In this document: positions 1-16,205 of the stretch, one piece after another
How the letters are laid out: every line of letters begins with the position of its first letter
Numbering within the stretch: the stretch's first letter is position 1
From: Echeneis naucrates
Lineage: Eukaryota; Chordata; Actinopteri; Carangiformes; Echeneidae
DNA length: 64,000 bases
Reading direction: 5' to 3'
Assembly (NCBI RefSeq): GCF_900963305.1
Contig: NC_042525.1
Coordinates: 5,543,921 to 5,607,920 of the forward strand
Position numbers and translations under genes: made by a program
Notes under the pieces: model-generated
Database searches by the model: none
What the model was told of the DNA's origin: nothing
Seen by the model: the letters and a program-made list of their open reading frames with translations, nothing else

Positions 1-115
1 CGACTCCTGGACTAACGCCCTGATTTCCAGATAGAAGACAGCAAGCGCACGCAAAACGCATGATTCTGGAAATTGTGTGCAATTCATTCTATAGTGAATT
101 TCCTTTCTGTTTCAG

Positions 116-3100
116 CTGGATGAGAAATGCGACAAACAGTATACGGATTACAGTCGGGTGAGTGCAAATTTGTTGTGTAGTTTAGCTTTATGCATGTGGT
201 CTTCAAAGCTTTAAAAATAGGTTTTCACTCTGTGCCATGCCTTCATTTCAAAGTTTAGCCACGTGTACTGTAGGAAGTACTGAGATATTTGCTCAAGAAT
301 GGCACTAGACCAGAGATCAATAGGTAGCTTCTTACACTGACCTATAATTTAGCACTGTGGTTAGTTAGATTGTAACCACGGCAACACATCAACAGAGAAG
401 CACAAGATGGCTTAAGTACAAAGCCTGTGGTGACTGTGAGCTAATTTGTGAAGTTTATAAAAAAAAAAAAATGCATGCTAGCACACGATGTTGCCATTGC
501 CACCCTCTGGAGGAACTGAATCGGCCCCACAGCATCAAAGGACAGTGCTGTGTTGTTCTGTTTTTATGTCTTTATCTGACTGCCATGTTGCGTTCACAGC
601 CATCATCCCGCTGTGCCACCCCAGGCCTCTCAGCAGCCACCCTGGCATCGCTGGGTGGCACCTCGTCACGGCGGGGCAGCACAGACACTGGTAGCGTCTA
701 TGACCCCGACACGAGTCTGAGTGAACTTCGGGTAAGGTGTACAACTTCCTCACTCTGCTAACTATCTGTATTTGTCAGAATGACGTGATTAGCAATCCAC
801 ATCACTGAATTTAAGAGAGAGAGAGAGAGTGATTATACTTGTTTTACAGTCTGCTGGTCGTCATCACATTCTCGTAGTACTGAAATCCATGTAGTCTTTG
901 AGCCACTTCTTTAAATAGTTGTTCTTTCTGCATTTGAACTTCCCACAGCATTGCCTCTGTTGTGTCTTCCCTGCTGTTCTAAGTGTCTGCTTTAACCAAT
1001 TTTCTTTGAAGTATGCACGGGAGGTCCTGCATAGCTGTTCCTTTATCTGGGTGGTCATGTGTATGCCAGCTAGACTGTCTTTGGGATGGAAGCACGTGTG
1101 CTTTATTATCTCTCCTTGATGCTCCCCACCCTCTCTGATGCCCCAGTTCACTGCAACCATCCCTTCCATCTGCCCTACAGGATATCTATGAACTAAAGGA
1201 CCAGATTCAGGATGTAGAAGGGCGATACATGCAAGGGCTTAAAGAGCTGAAGGTAGAGGGGCTTGAGCTCGCAGCATGCCTTCTCTTGTCCTCTGGGAGC
1301 AGTATGGCATCACTAACCCCTCAGCCTCCCCACTCATACCCCACTGTGCCCCCGTCCTGTAGCTCTTAACACAACAGCCTTGTCTTTGCGTGCTCCCAGT
1401 CTCAATTGTATAATGACTCTTTCCTTTGCATGATCTTCCCACATTTCATGTTGTGATTGTGCTCACCTGTTGTGAGTGACTCTCCCAAAGATTCAGCTGT
1501 GTTTAGAGATGTGAGAAGAAGCGTAACAAGCTCCACCTGCTGACAGATAACAGCAGTGCTTTCAGCTGTGAGGCTCCTCTTTTTCCCAGGCTGTCGATGC
1601 CTCACTGTTGGATGGCCTTCAGGTTTCACTTCTCCCTTCACCTTCAACAGCTGATCCTGATCTCTTAGAAAGGACACTGAATATTATCTTGAAAAACTAG
1701 TTTACTAACAAAGCTGATTCCTGGCTCGTTCTTTGTAGAGTTTGAGTTGATGCATTTAAGCATGATGACTTTTCCTCATCTTCTTTCCTGGTTTAAGTGT
1801 AGTTCTCTCTTTCAGATCCCTTTTTTCACTGTTGCCTTGTTTCACTCCTGAAAGTGATTCTACACGTTCTATTTATTGTGTCATCATTTACATGTCCCAT
1901 ATTTTGTGCCATATAACCTGATTGAATTGCAAAACAAAAACACCAGATGTGGTACAGAATGATACCCGTGTTCAATTTCACATTTAGAAATAAGACAAGG
2001 AGTTTGTAGCATGTTTGGTGTGTGTTACCAAAACATCCTTTTTATACCAGAGAGTCCAACTGATGCATGTAGGTGAGATGTGCTTTAAATTTGTAAGTTG
2101 TTGTTTGTTTGTTTTTTTAATTTGTATACTTCTACCTGAATCAGGAGTCACTTGCAGAGGTGGAGGAAAAGTATAAGAAAGCCATGGTATCGAACGCACA
2201 GCTGGATAACGACAAAGCCAACCTCATCTATCAAGTGGACACACTAAAGGACGTCATAGAGGAGATGGAGGAACAAATGGCAGAGATGAGGAGGGAGCTG
2301 GAAGATAAGTCAAAGGTGAAGTAACAGTCATGTTAGATTATGTATCAGATCAGTTTCATAAAGTTGAGAAATATTTCTTTTTTTCTGGAATATCTGGTTT
2401 AATAGTTTACTGTGTTTGGTTTCAGGAACTAGAAAGACAAAAGCACACATGTATAGTCCTGCAGCATAAACAAGAAGAACTGAAAGAGGGAATCCGCCAG
2501 AGAGATGAGCTTATAGAAGTAAGGGCCACATCAGCCTGGTTTGTGTGTCAGTGCCAATGTACTGGCTGCAGAGGAGCTTGATCTACGGGAACTTTGATAA
2601 GGGTTGACTGACTCTGGCCTACCTCTCTGTATATTGCTCTGTCCCTCCTGACATCTTTTCCTGTATCATACAGTCTGACTCTGAATATCATTCATTCCTC
2701 TTTCAGCATCAGCTCCTTTCATCTGTTTCTATTGACCATTTCTGTATCTTAATGTATTTATGTGCATTTTCACCACTTTTGTCTTTGTTTCCCATTCAAT
2801 TTCTTTTCCTTCTCTGTTCTTATCCTTTGCTCTGTCATCTTGTGACTGATAAACATCGCTCCAGGAGAGCCAGCGAATGCAGACTAAGTTAGATGCCCTC
2901 ACCAGAGAGGTGTTTGACCTGCAAGAAACAATAAACTGGAAGGACAAAAAGATTGGGGTAGGAGGTCCCACGCAGGTGCTCTGGCAGAATGTGAGAGGCA
3001 ATCCATCTGATTTGCCTCTCATGCTGTCTCTGCATGATGGAGAGTCTTAGGCGTTAGCACTACCTGGACCCATCCACAGTCACAGTTTGGATTTTTGCAT

Positions 3101-5429
3101 GTCAAAAATAACAGTTTATTCAGTTTGGATCAGTCTGAACTAACAATGCAAGTGCACTCGCACTGTGTTACACCCTGAGGTGGAAAACCTGCAAATTACA
3201 GTTTTGTTTATCAAGGATAGTAATGTAATCTGCGTAAATCTAACCCATGAGCTCTAGCATGACATGCATGTTCCACCTGTGGACCAGAGAATTTAGTTAG
3301 TTCGTGAAGTAGGGCGCTTTAAGATGATAAGCATATTGCATATATTAGCAAATTTTTTTATGTCGCTTTTCAAAAAGTGCAAAATCAGAAGAAATTTTCT
3401 CCTGCCTTTCAAACTCATCAGTCCTTTTGCTCTGCCTCTTCTCTTAAATTCCCTCAACAAAATTTGCTGTGAGCATGCCACTGTGTCCTCATCTGCTTGT
3501 TTACGCTACATCCTCGTGGATCCTACAGTGCATGTTTTGTGCATGGGACATGTCTTGCTGTAGCAGGTGGTGTTGCATGTCCGTCCAGAGTCTATCCAAC
3601 CTGTCCTCTGCATCTTCTCCTCTCTCTTTGTCTTCTCTCATCCGTGTGGCCAGGCCCTAGAGAGGCAGAAAGAGTACTTTGATTGCATTAGGAATGAGAG
3701 AGATGAGCTCAGAGATGAGCTTGCTGACATCAAGGAGAAGGCCAAAGCAGGAGAGGTAGGTCCACTAAGTTCCCAAAGGAAAAGGTTAGAGGAATGACTT
3801 TTTGGCCAGAAAACTAAGCTGTTAGATGCTGTCAAACCCATAACTGTGTTGTACTTTTTCTTTCTATCTCTGTATTCCTTTCCACCTTATTTTCTTGGGC
3901 TCCTGTGCACTTCATCAAATGACTTCTGGATTTGTCGTTTATGTTGCATACACCTGTACTTAGACATCACCATGATTTTCTTTGTGGTAAACACAAAATC
4001 CAACATCTGTTATTGTTTTTACATATGATGGAAATGGCATTGGACACATTGATGTCGTGACTTAAAAAATAGAGGAGGACAATTTATTTTTCTAACTGCC
4101 AAAAGCTAAAAGAAGTAATGTGCAGCAATATTATGCCACGTGATTTGCTGAAAATAACCTGGAATACAAACCTGTTTGAACAAAGACAGAATTTCATTAG
4201 AAGTCCTCATTCTGATCCAGCAAATCCTGACACATCCCACTTCAGACCGTGTGGTGTTCACTTTGTGCCTTCAGGTTTTGATTAAAAAAAAAATCTGGCA
4301 GTATTGAGCTGCATATTGCATATTTGCATGTATGTAATTAAACCCTCCCCCCCCCCCACCACAGAAACATGGGCTGGTCATCATCCCAGATGGTACACCA
4401 AATGGAGATGTCAACCATGAGCCTCTGTCCTCAGGGATCACTGTGGTCTCCCAGGAGGCCGCCCAGGTGCTGGAATCTGCAGGAGAGGGCCCACTGGGTG
4501 AGTCAGAGGAAGAGAATGAGTGCTCAATACACACATCTGACACCCCCGCCCCCATATTTTTGTGATTCTGTGTCCCGACATGTTTATCCAAAGCAGCAAG
4601 TGTAGCAGAATGCGGTTCTTGTGCAATGGCTTTGCTTGTTAAAATAAAGCACATTGAAACTATTTCCCTGTGGTACAGATGTCAGGCTACGGAAACTGGC
4701 AGAGGAGAAGGATGAACTGTTATCCCAAATCAGGAAGCTGAAGAATCAGTTGGACGAGGAGAGACAGAAACACTCTAAGGTTGACTCTGCGTACACAGAC
4801 GGGGAAAGGATGGAGAATGGTACAGACCTTCACTTTATCGAGATGCAGAGTAAGTTTCCATTATATTAGTGCACAAGCATGTAGCCAAATGAGCGTTCTA
4901 TTATTTAACCTACTGGTTTCTGTTTTTCTAATTCAGGAGATGCCAACAGACAGATAAGTGAATACAAATTTAAGCTTTCTAAGGCAGAACAAGAAATGGG
5001 TACAATGGAACAAAATGTGAGTGAAACGTACAAGTCAAACCAAATAAGAGTTGGCATTCAATTACAGACATAATATGTAGATGTATTAAAAAGCTGTAAG
5101 TCACTGGTTGTGTTTTTCAGATTAACAGACTTGAAGGGCAAGTATCCAGGTACAAGGCAGCAGCAGATAATTCAGAGAAAATAGAAGATGAGCTTAAAGC
5201 AGAAAAGCGGAAACTTCAAAGAGAGGTAAAGACTTTAGCCAACTTTTCTAAGTTATATTTTCTAAAAGAAAATGTAGCAAGCTAAAATCTCTCCTTTGCA
5301 CCCCCTCCCCACTCACAGCTGCGCACAGCTCTAGATAAGATAGAGGAGATGGAGATGACCAACAACCACCTAGTAAAACGCCTTGAGAAGATGAAGGCCA
5401 ACAGGAATGCCCTTCTGTCACAACAGTGA
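116..5429 (+). CDS. lrrfip2: LRRFIP2, 3' part (leucine-rich repeat flightless-interacting protein 2)
   Basis: Cytoplasmic coiled-coil protein known to bind Flightless-I and MyD88 and to modulate TLR and Wnt signalling. Twelve exons seen: 116-157, 600-731, 1181-1252, 2145-2315, 2426-2518, 2865-2957, 3654-3755, 4365-4497, 4679-4849, 4937-5016, 5121-5225, 5319-5429. They give 434 residues plus a stop; the 5' end lies outside the window. Family hallmarks in order are a Ser-rich segment ending PDTSLSELR, the coiled coil starting [16 protein letters not shown], the linker [15 protein letters not shown], and the C-terminal coil ending in SQQ. Exons 2865-2957 and 3654-3755 are multiples of three and lie between ELIE and KHGL, which are joined directly in the short mammalian form as I recall it, so they are probably cassette exons. 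LRRFIP2 is chosen over LRRFIP1 because MLH1 lies tail to tail next to it. Confidence 0.93.
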
Positions 5430-6876
5430 GGCAAGGCAACATCACCACAGAAGCCCTTAAACTCGCACCTCAGACCTCTGACTGCCGTATTGCATCTAGA
5501 CCACATGTCAGTTTTCAGCTGTAAAACTCTTAAGATTTGTAGCTAACCCAAAAACACTTAAAAAAAAAAAAAAAAAAAAACTACAGTAAACAAACTTGTA
5601 GCACAGGTAAACAAATGAACTGTCTGCTTTGGTTAAGTGTTGTTTTCAGAGAAATGATTCAGAAACTAAACTAATAAAACTACAATGTTGCTGGGAGATA
5701 AATCTGAAGAAATTTCTCAAGCCACTACTTATTTTCAGAACTTTGTACCACATCATGTTATCCATGAGAATTTATTTCTCCCTGGTTGGGTGCTTGGCTG
5801 TACTTTTGTTTTGTTTTTGTTTTTTTTTTTGTTTGTTTTGTTTTTTTTTTTTATTGTGTTTTGTTTTTTGTTTTTTTGTTAAGTTGCATGAATGAGTATA
5901 ATGATGCTTTTAAACTACTCCTCCTCCCTCACGGCTGCTCCAGCCTTGCACCTTCTCAGCTTCCCCTCACACAGTGAAGTGCCTTTTCACACTAGTAGAC
6001 TGGGGGTCTGCGCCGCTCAATGAAACAATAATCGTTTTAACAGGTACAGAATGATGTATTTAAGAAAAGGTGCAGTCATTATTTTAAAATATATAGAACC
6101 AACTGTGTCTGCTGCAGTTTCATTGAAATTTTTTTCAAATATTTAAAAGATTTCTTGACAATAAATGTGTAATTTACAGAACAGTGAATACAATCTGAAT
6201 CTTTATTTTGCATTCTCGTTAGTTCAGCTATTTGATGCTTTGTTCTGTACCTGCATCGTCAGAACGCGAAGTGTGGATGCTGTTCATTTGCAGCCTTTTC
6301 AGCATTTCTGTACATAAAATTGTGTAAATACGGTGAAAATTCTTGGCGCACACTTCAAGCCAGATATTTCAAATTATTTAATCTGACTTTCCTGCTGTAT
6401 CAAATTACAGCAGGAAAAGACAAGGCCCACCCCCACTTTTTTTTTTTTTTTTTTTTTCCCCCTTCCGCCTAAACCTCTGGTTTCCAGATTAGCGACTGCC
6501 TGGAATATAGACAGAAGCAGTTTTCCGATCACGCCCTCGACTTTCCATACTAGTTATAAACCCGTAATTGTAAAGAATTTGGTAGTGGAGGTTTTCCTTT
6601 ACACTGAGCTCTGATTCCTCCGTGCTTCACAGTCGAGTGATAGGCAAGATGTCAAAGTAATAACTTGAGCTTGTGTGCCGGCACATTTTTGGTATCCTTA
6701 TGGGACGCATGACTCAGCTCTTTTTCCTGGTTGCGTGTCTCAAGTCTTACTTTTAGAAAACCATGTGAAGACTTAGCAGTTAAATAAGCCACTCAGCAGA
6801 AGGCTTCCCTGTGAGAGATATGTTCCCCCCCTATCCATTAAGATAACCAGCCAGAGTTTTGTTTCATCATAAGTAT
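5430..6876. other. LRRFIP2 3' UTR and LRRFIP2-MLH1 convergent gap
   Basis: No gene found. It holds the LRRFIP2 3' UTR, an A-run near 5560-5580, a T/G-rich low-complexity stretch at about 5810-5880 and a T-run near 6439-6457. The two convergent genes have poly(A) signals about 710 bp apart. Confidence 0.6.
6160..6165 (+). terminator. Poly(A) signal of LRRFIP2
   Basis: AATAAA about 730 bp after the LRRFIP2 stop, following an A/T-rich 3' UTR. An earlier AATAAA near 5672 could serve a shorter form. No transcript evidence is available here. Confidence 0.5.
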
Positions 6877-6882
6877 TTTATT
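6877..6882 (-). terminator. Poly(A) signal of MLH1
   Basis: AATAAA on the minus strand 75 bp after the MLH1 stop codon, giving a very short 3' UTR. Confidence 0.6.
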
Positions 6883-6956
6883 TACAGTACAAATGTTACA
6901 AGTATACAAAAAGCAGCATGTAAGGTTGATTTATCAGTCAGGCTTGATCATCACAT

Positions 6957-12034
<5,078 letters not shown>

Positions 12035-12359
12035 CTATGGCTGAAGACAAATATTAATATTTAGGCTGCAAATGAACATGAATGAGGAAATGAAACGCAT
12101 GTGTTGGACCAGAGAAGGCGATTAAAACGAAGAGGTCTTCCTCCCTCAGAAAATCAGAGTCCTACGATAAATCGCTTCTGTCATTGACTCAAATCGTTCC
12201 CAATCTGAACATTTATGTGGAAACTTAATTTCTTATTTTCCTATAAGGAGATAAATGTAATCACAATGTTAATTGTTTTATGTACGTTTTAATTCAGCGA
12301 CGTTTTTATCACGATAGAGCGACTCATCTTATTTGCAATCGACGATCTTTGAAGACAGA

Positions 12360-12433
12360 GCCGGGAGATCATTTGGGGGCGTGGCCTACGTTGTGCCGGA
12401 AGAGGACCGTGACGCCGTCGTTCTTCTTCTCTG
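12360..12433 (+). promoter_or_regulatory. Candidate core promoter and first exon opposite MLH1
   Basis: A GC-rich block about 370 bp upstream of the MLH1 ATG carries two ETS-like CCGGAAG sites (one near 12397, one near 12447) and a pyrimidine-rich stretch near 12420 that resembles a TOP start. It ends in CTG|gtaaat, a plausible donor at 12434. In mammals MLH1 shares a bidirectional promoter with EPM2AIP1. I see no EPM2AIP1-like ORF here, so a non-coding transcript is the likeliest product. This is inference from motifs only. Confidence 0.3.
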
Positions 12434-13329
12434 GTAAATATAGGTACCGGAAGTATAGTGCCTGATAACATTTGATTAACAACGAATACAAATACACACA
12501 TTTTCCACAAATATGCGCCTTAATGTTTGCGTGGTGTAGTAGTTGCTTCATGAGATTGTATTTGCTGCTGTAAAGTAGGAAAAATGTTGATCTCAAATGT
12601 TGCTTTGTATAACTGCAAAAAGGTCAGAGGTCAGAATCAATTGCAGAGTAGTAGCAGAAACTGTGCCAGCCTACAGGAATGGAATTGTTTAACTCTACTA
12701 TATATTTTAAAAAGTTAAACAATGACAAAAAAGGACTTGCTCCTTCAGACGCAATCAATGTTTTACTGTCTCTATCAATGGTGAGTTACTGGAGATTTTA
12801 GTGTTTAAGATTACCACATCAGGTAGTCCAAAATCCAGGTTGATTAATCTATAGTTACACTTTCCAATCAAAGCCTTTTTAAGTGACTCATCTTAAGAAG
12901 TATTCAACTCAAGATCGCAGGATCTGCACTGACTACTATTATCTGGCAGGGTAACTTATAACTAAAGGCAATGTTTTATATGTAAAACTGTCTTTTTTTT
13001 TATTATTATTATTATTATTAAAAAAAAATATACACGCAAAGGCAGTTTTGATTTTCACTGCTTTGCATCCCTCAGCACATTGACTTGTAAGCAGTTCAGT
13101 GTAATCTTCAACTGTGCACACAGTTGGCCGCACCACATATTTGTCTGCATTCCTCACAAAGCTATTGGCGTTTGAAGGATTCATTATCAGCAGAAGAGTG
13201 GCGCGGTGAAATCCAGGAACACAACAAATAGTTCTCCATAATCTGTTTTGTGGACGGTAATATTTTATTTCATAAAATATATGTACTACACATATCATCA
13301 GATTGTGTTAGAAGCCCCCAAAATTGTGT

Positions 13330-15744
13330 TGCAAGGCTGATAAAATATGGCCTCAGGCAGGATGATCTCAACTGAATGAAATGCTGTTAGGTGCCCATCC
13401 AAGGAGTGGCGCTGTTCGTATATCATGTTCAGAAAGCGTCTCTTATTGCAGTCCAACCTGAATATATATGACAAACTGATAGCTGACAATGGAACATATT
13501 ACCATTGTCAACCTCTTGTACCTGCACAAAGAAAAACAGAGAAATGACAGCCAATGAAAACAAATTTGAGTTTAGCTCTGCAGTTTCGATTTAATATTTG
13601 GATTGCACTGAAACTAAAGAATATAGCCATTTATTGTATGCATTTGAGAAAGCCATTGAGCCTCCTTCATTATAGCTGAGGATTATGTGAGGTGAAATGA
13701 AAAGTATTGTCCAAATACCCTCCACTCTCATGGAGTCTAGTTAGAGCTTCTTTGGCAGAGAGACCTGTTGGATCCTGGTTAGAAAACACCACCAGAAAAT
13801 GATATCCAAGAGCAAAATAAAGATTAAATGCAGCAGCTGACCAACGTAGAATAGTATTTAAGCTTTAGTGAGCTTATGTTGATGTTTGTGTTTAGAACAG
13901 GCTAAGCTCACGCTCTTGTGCGGTAACATTGCACTTCTGATCTTCTAGATCTCTTTAATTCTTCCACATTTCATGACAGCCTCTGAATGAGGAAATCTCA
14001 GCAAAAACAAACAGGCCAAAGACTTAACCCGTCATTCTTCAGTAGTTCAGCAGCCTGTTGTATTGAGTCTTTGGGCCTATTTGAGTCTTCAATTCCGCAG
14101 AAAAACTAACCGCAAGCAGATGCAAGCCCAAACCACAAAAGTAAACAGTACAACCTGTAAGATCCTGTATGAAGCATCGACAAGCAACTAGCTGGTACTG
14201 CATGTTGTAGCTGAACTACGGGGGTTAGTAGATACAGCTATCATTGAAGTTTCTACTCAGCTGCCTTTAGGCTGAGAGAAAATGACAGCCATTGTTGCGT
14301 CTTTACATCCAAGGTATATTGTGGGGATATTATGTCTGTCCTGGAACATGTGTCCCTGACTCAATGCAGGATGTTCCATTACTTGCTGCAGCTGCAGGAT
14401 GTGCAACAGGATACAATACAATAGAACTGGAAACTAATCAGGCAAGTTGATGTAAGCATGGCAACGCAGCAAAAACGTAAAGCACTGTTGCTGGTGTTCA
14501 CCTTTTCTGCTCTTGGGCAGTGGTCATGACATAAATGCGGACAGCTATTCTTTGTCCATGTAAATGTACTCTTTCAAAGGATGAAACTGCAAACATTGTC
14601 TCTAGCAATGCTTCGGATAACAAAAGTCTGGGTGGGACCAAACTCTTTGTATATCTTTCATTTCGATAAAAGCATCATTGTCCTTTTTTACAGAAGGCCA
14701 TAGATTATTATTTATTTTTTTTTCATTCTCTAATTGGACTCACTGAAATTTGGATAAATACTCTGTCAAACAGTGCCACACCTGTTTTTGCCACCTCACC
14801 TGTGATGACAGGTACACACAGGCAAACAAATTATTGTTATTGCTTGCAATTTCAGGAGCATACAAACTTGGCTTTAAACACGTACATGGACAACAGAAAT
14901 GTATCTAAAGAGGAGTCCTAACTAGAGCAGACAAAAACAAAAAACTTTGTGATAATCCACAGAAGAAGTACACTCTTTAACACAAACGCCGTCAACAAGG
15001 AAAATAACAGTCAAAGCAGATACAAATGTACACCTGCTGCTTCACCGCGTAAATTGAGCACCGCCCCAACGTGGCCATCTCAACACAACCGAGGATCATT
15101 CCACATCTTCATGCTCCAGTAAATTTACACATTCCACAATGACAAGAGTCTGGTGTTTTACTGTCTTGGTTTTGTCTCACCTGTGTGTTCATGTCTGTTC
15201 CTTTCTCCTCCAGCGAGGTGACAGTCTCTGGCTGAACACCCCCATCCTCGCCTGACAAAACTGCAGTGATCACTGCCATCACGCTCACCAACAAAAGCCT
15301 GAAAGGTGTTTGGTACTCTCAGAGACACAAAATGTTGTAAGACTACAATCATCTGTGGAATTCGCCATGGCCTCTACAAGTGACAAATATAGAGGTGCAT
15401 GTCTTTCCTGTCATTCCTCTTTGATACAAACAAACACTCAGTCATTCTAAATGTTACACCAAATTAAACCTGAAGTAAAATTACAGGACTTTTCATGCAT
15501 TTTAAAATAAAATCCAAAAATCTCATCTGAATTACAGGTAGATTATGAATTAATATGAATTTAATGTTTCAAGACAATCATCCGTCCAGGCCAAATGCTC
15601 AATTCAATTTGAAAGTGTGTTAATTTGTCATCTTAATTCTTGTTTCATCGTCTCTGTGGTCAAGCCTGATCTCACCTCCTTGAGAGCTGTTATGACTTCC
15701 TCTGTCTCCGTGCCAAATGGTGAATCCAGAAATGGGTTATACAG
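13330..15744 (-). other. Unassigned exon-like stretches: possible gene or decayed gene
   Basis: Several minus-strand stretches of 20-45 open codons are bounded by good splice sites. 15744-15676 has cacag before and gtgaga after and encodes LYNPFLDSPFGTETEEV and onward. 15298-15181 is followed by gtgaga; one frame has a hydrophobic run LLLVSVMAVITAVLSG. 14627-14502 is followed by gtgaac and includes LLSEALLETMFAVSSFE. A stretch from 14391 contains QQVMEHPALSQGHMF. One near 14095-14030 contains IEDSNRPKDSIQQAAELL. 13780-13726 contains DPTGLSAKEALTRLHESGG. A final one starts at 13457, LDCNKRRFLNMIYEQRHSL. I do not recognise the protein and could not make one consistent reading frame. A single gene, a degenerate one, or chance ORFs in AT-rich DNA all remain open. 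Confidence 0.22.
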
Positions 15745-15779
15745 CTGTGACACTTCCGTTTTCCATTGTTTCTTTAATC

Positions 15780-15945
15780 TCCCACTCTCTCCTTATCTGC
15801 ACTATTTCCACTGCTGGTTGAATGAATTTGGAAAACCTGAATTAATAATATCACTGTTCATTTTAAATGCAGCATGAACATCTATGCCAAATTTCTGTGC
15901 AAGCCGTCCAATGGTTGATAGTTTCAATGAAAACTAGTGTTGGTG
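15780..15945 (-). repeat. Common teleost interspersed repeat (diverged copy)
   Basis: On the minus strand, the block reading tatcaaccattggacgg, then agaaatttggcatagatg, ttcatg, matches from memory an abundant teleost repeat (consensus like 'caactattggatggattgcc atgaaatttggtacag acattcatg'). The copy is clearly old. It produces a deceptive 40-codon open frame, so it should be masked before gene prediction. Boundaries are approximate. Confidence 0.55.
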
Positions 15946-15984
15946 GTGCTCCTTGAGCGTCCCAACAGCACTGCAACGGCAGAA

Positions 15985-16205
15985 AAGGTACAACAGCAGC
16001 TCCATTTTCTGAGAGTGCTCAATGGGAACAATAGAGAGGAGAAGCTGCCTGTGGCCTTTTATCAAGAGACCATTGACCAAGGGCATCTGAGTCTGATATG
16101 CTAATTGTTGTTCTGCAGACAAGAAAGCTCTGCGTAGGGTAGAGAAGGCAGCACAAAAGATTATCAGCTGCTCAGAAACTTCCCTGGCTCTCCTTTAGAC
16201 CAACT
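15985..16205 (+). mobile_element. LINE fragment (end of reverse transcriptase ORF, L2/Rex/CR1-like)
   Basis: Plus-strand translation over broken frames gives the typical tail of a fish LINE ORF2: QQLHFLRVLNGNN, then PVAFYQETIDQG, then ADKKALRRVEKAAQKIIS, the counterpart of the usual 'DRKALQRVVKTAQKIIG' box. Stops and a frameshift interrupt it, so it is an inactive 5'-truncated copy. It abuts the teleost repeat just upstream. The exact family needs a library search. Confidence 0.6.

Noticed and set aside
15820-15945. Protein-like minus-strand frame containing TIGRLAQKFGIDVHAAFK
   Set aside because: The DNA matches a common teleost interspersed repeat recognised from memory, so the open frame is incidental.
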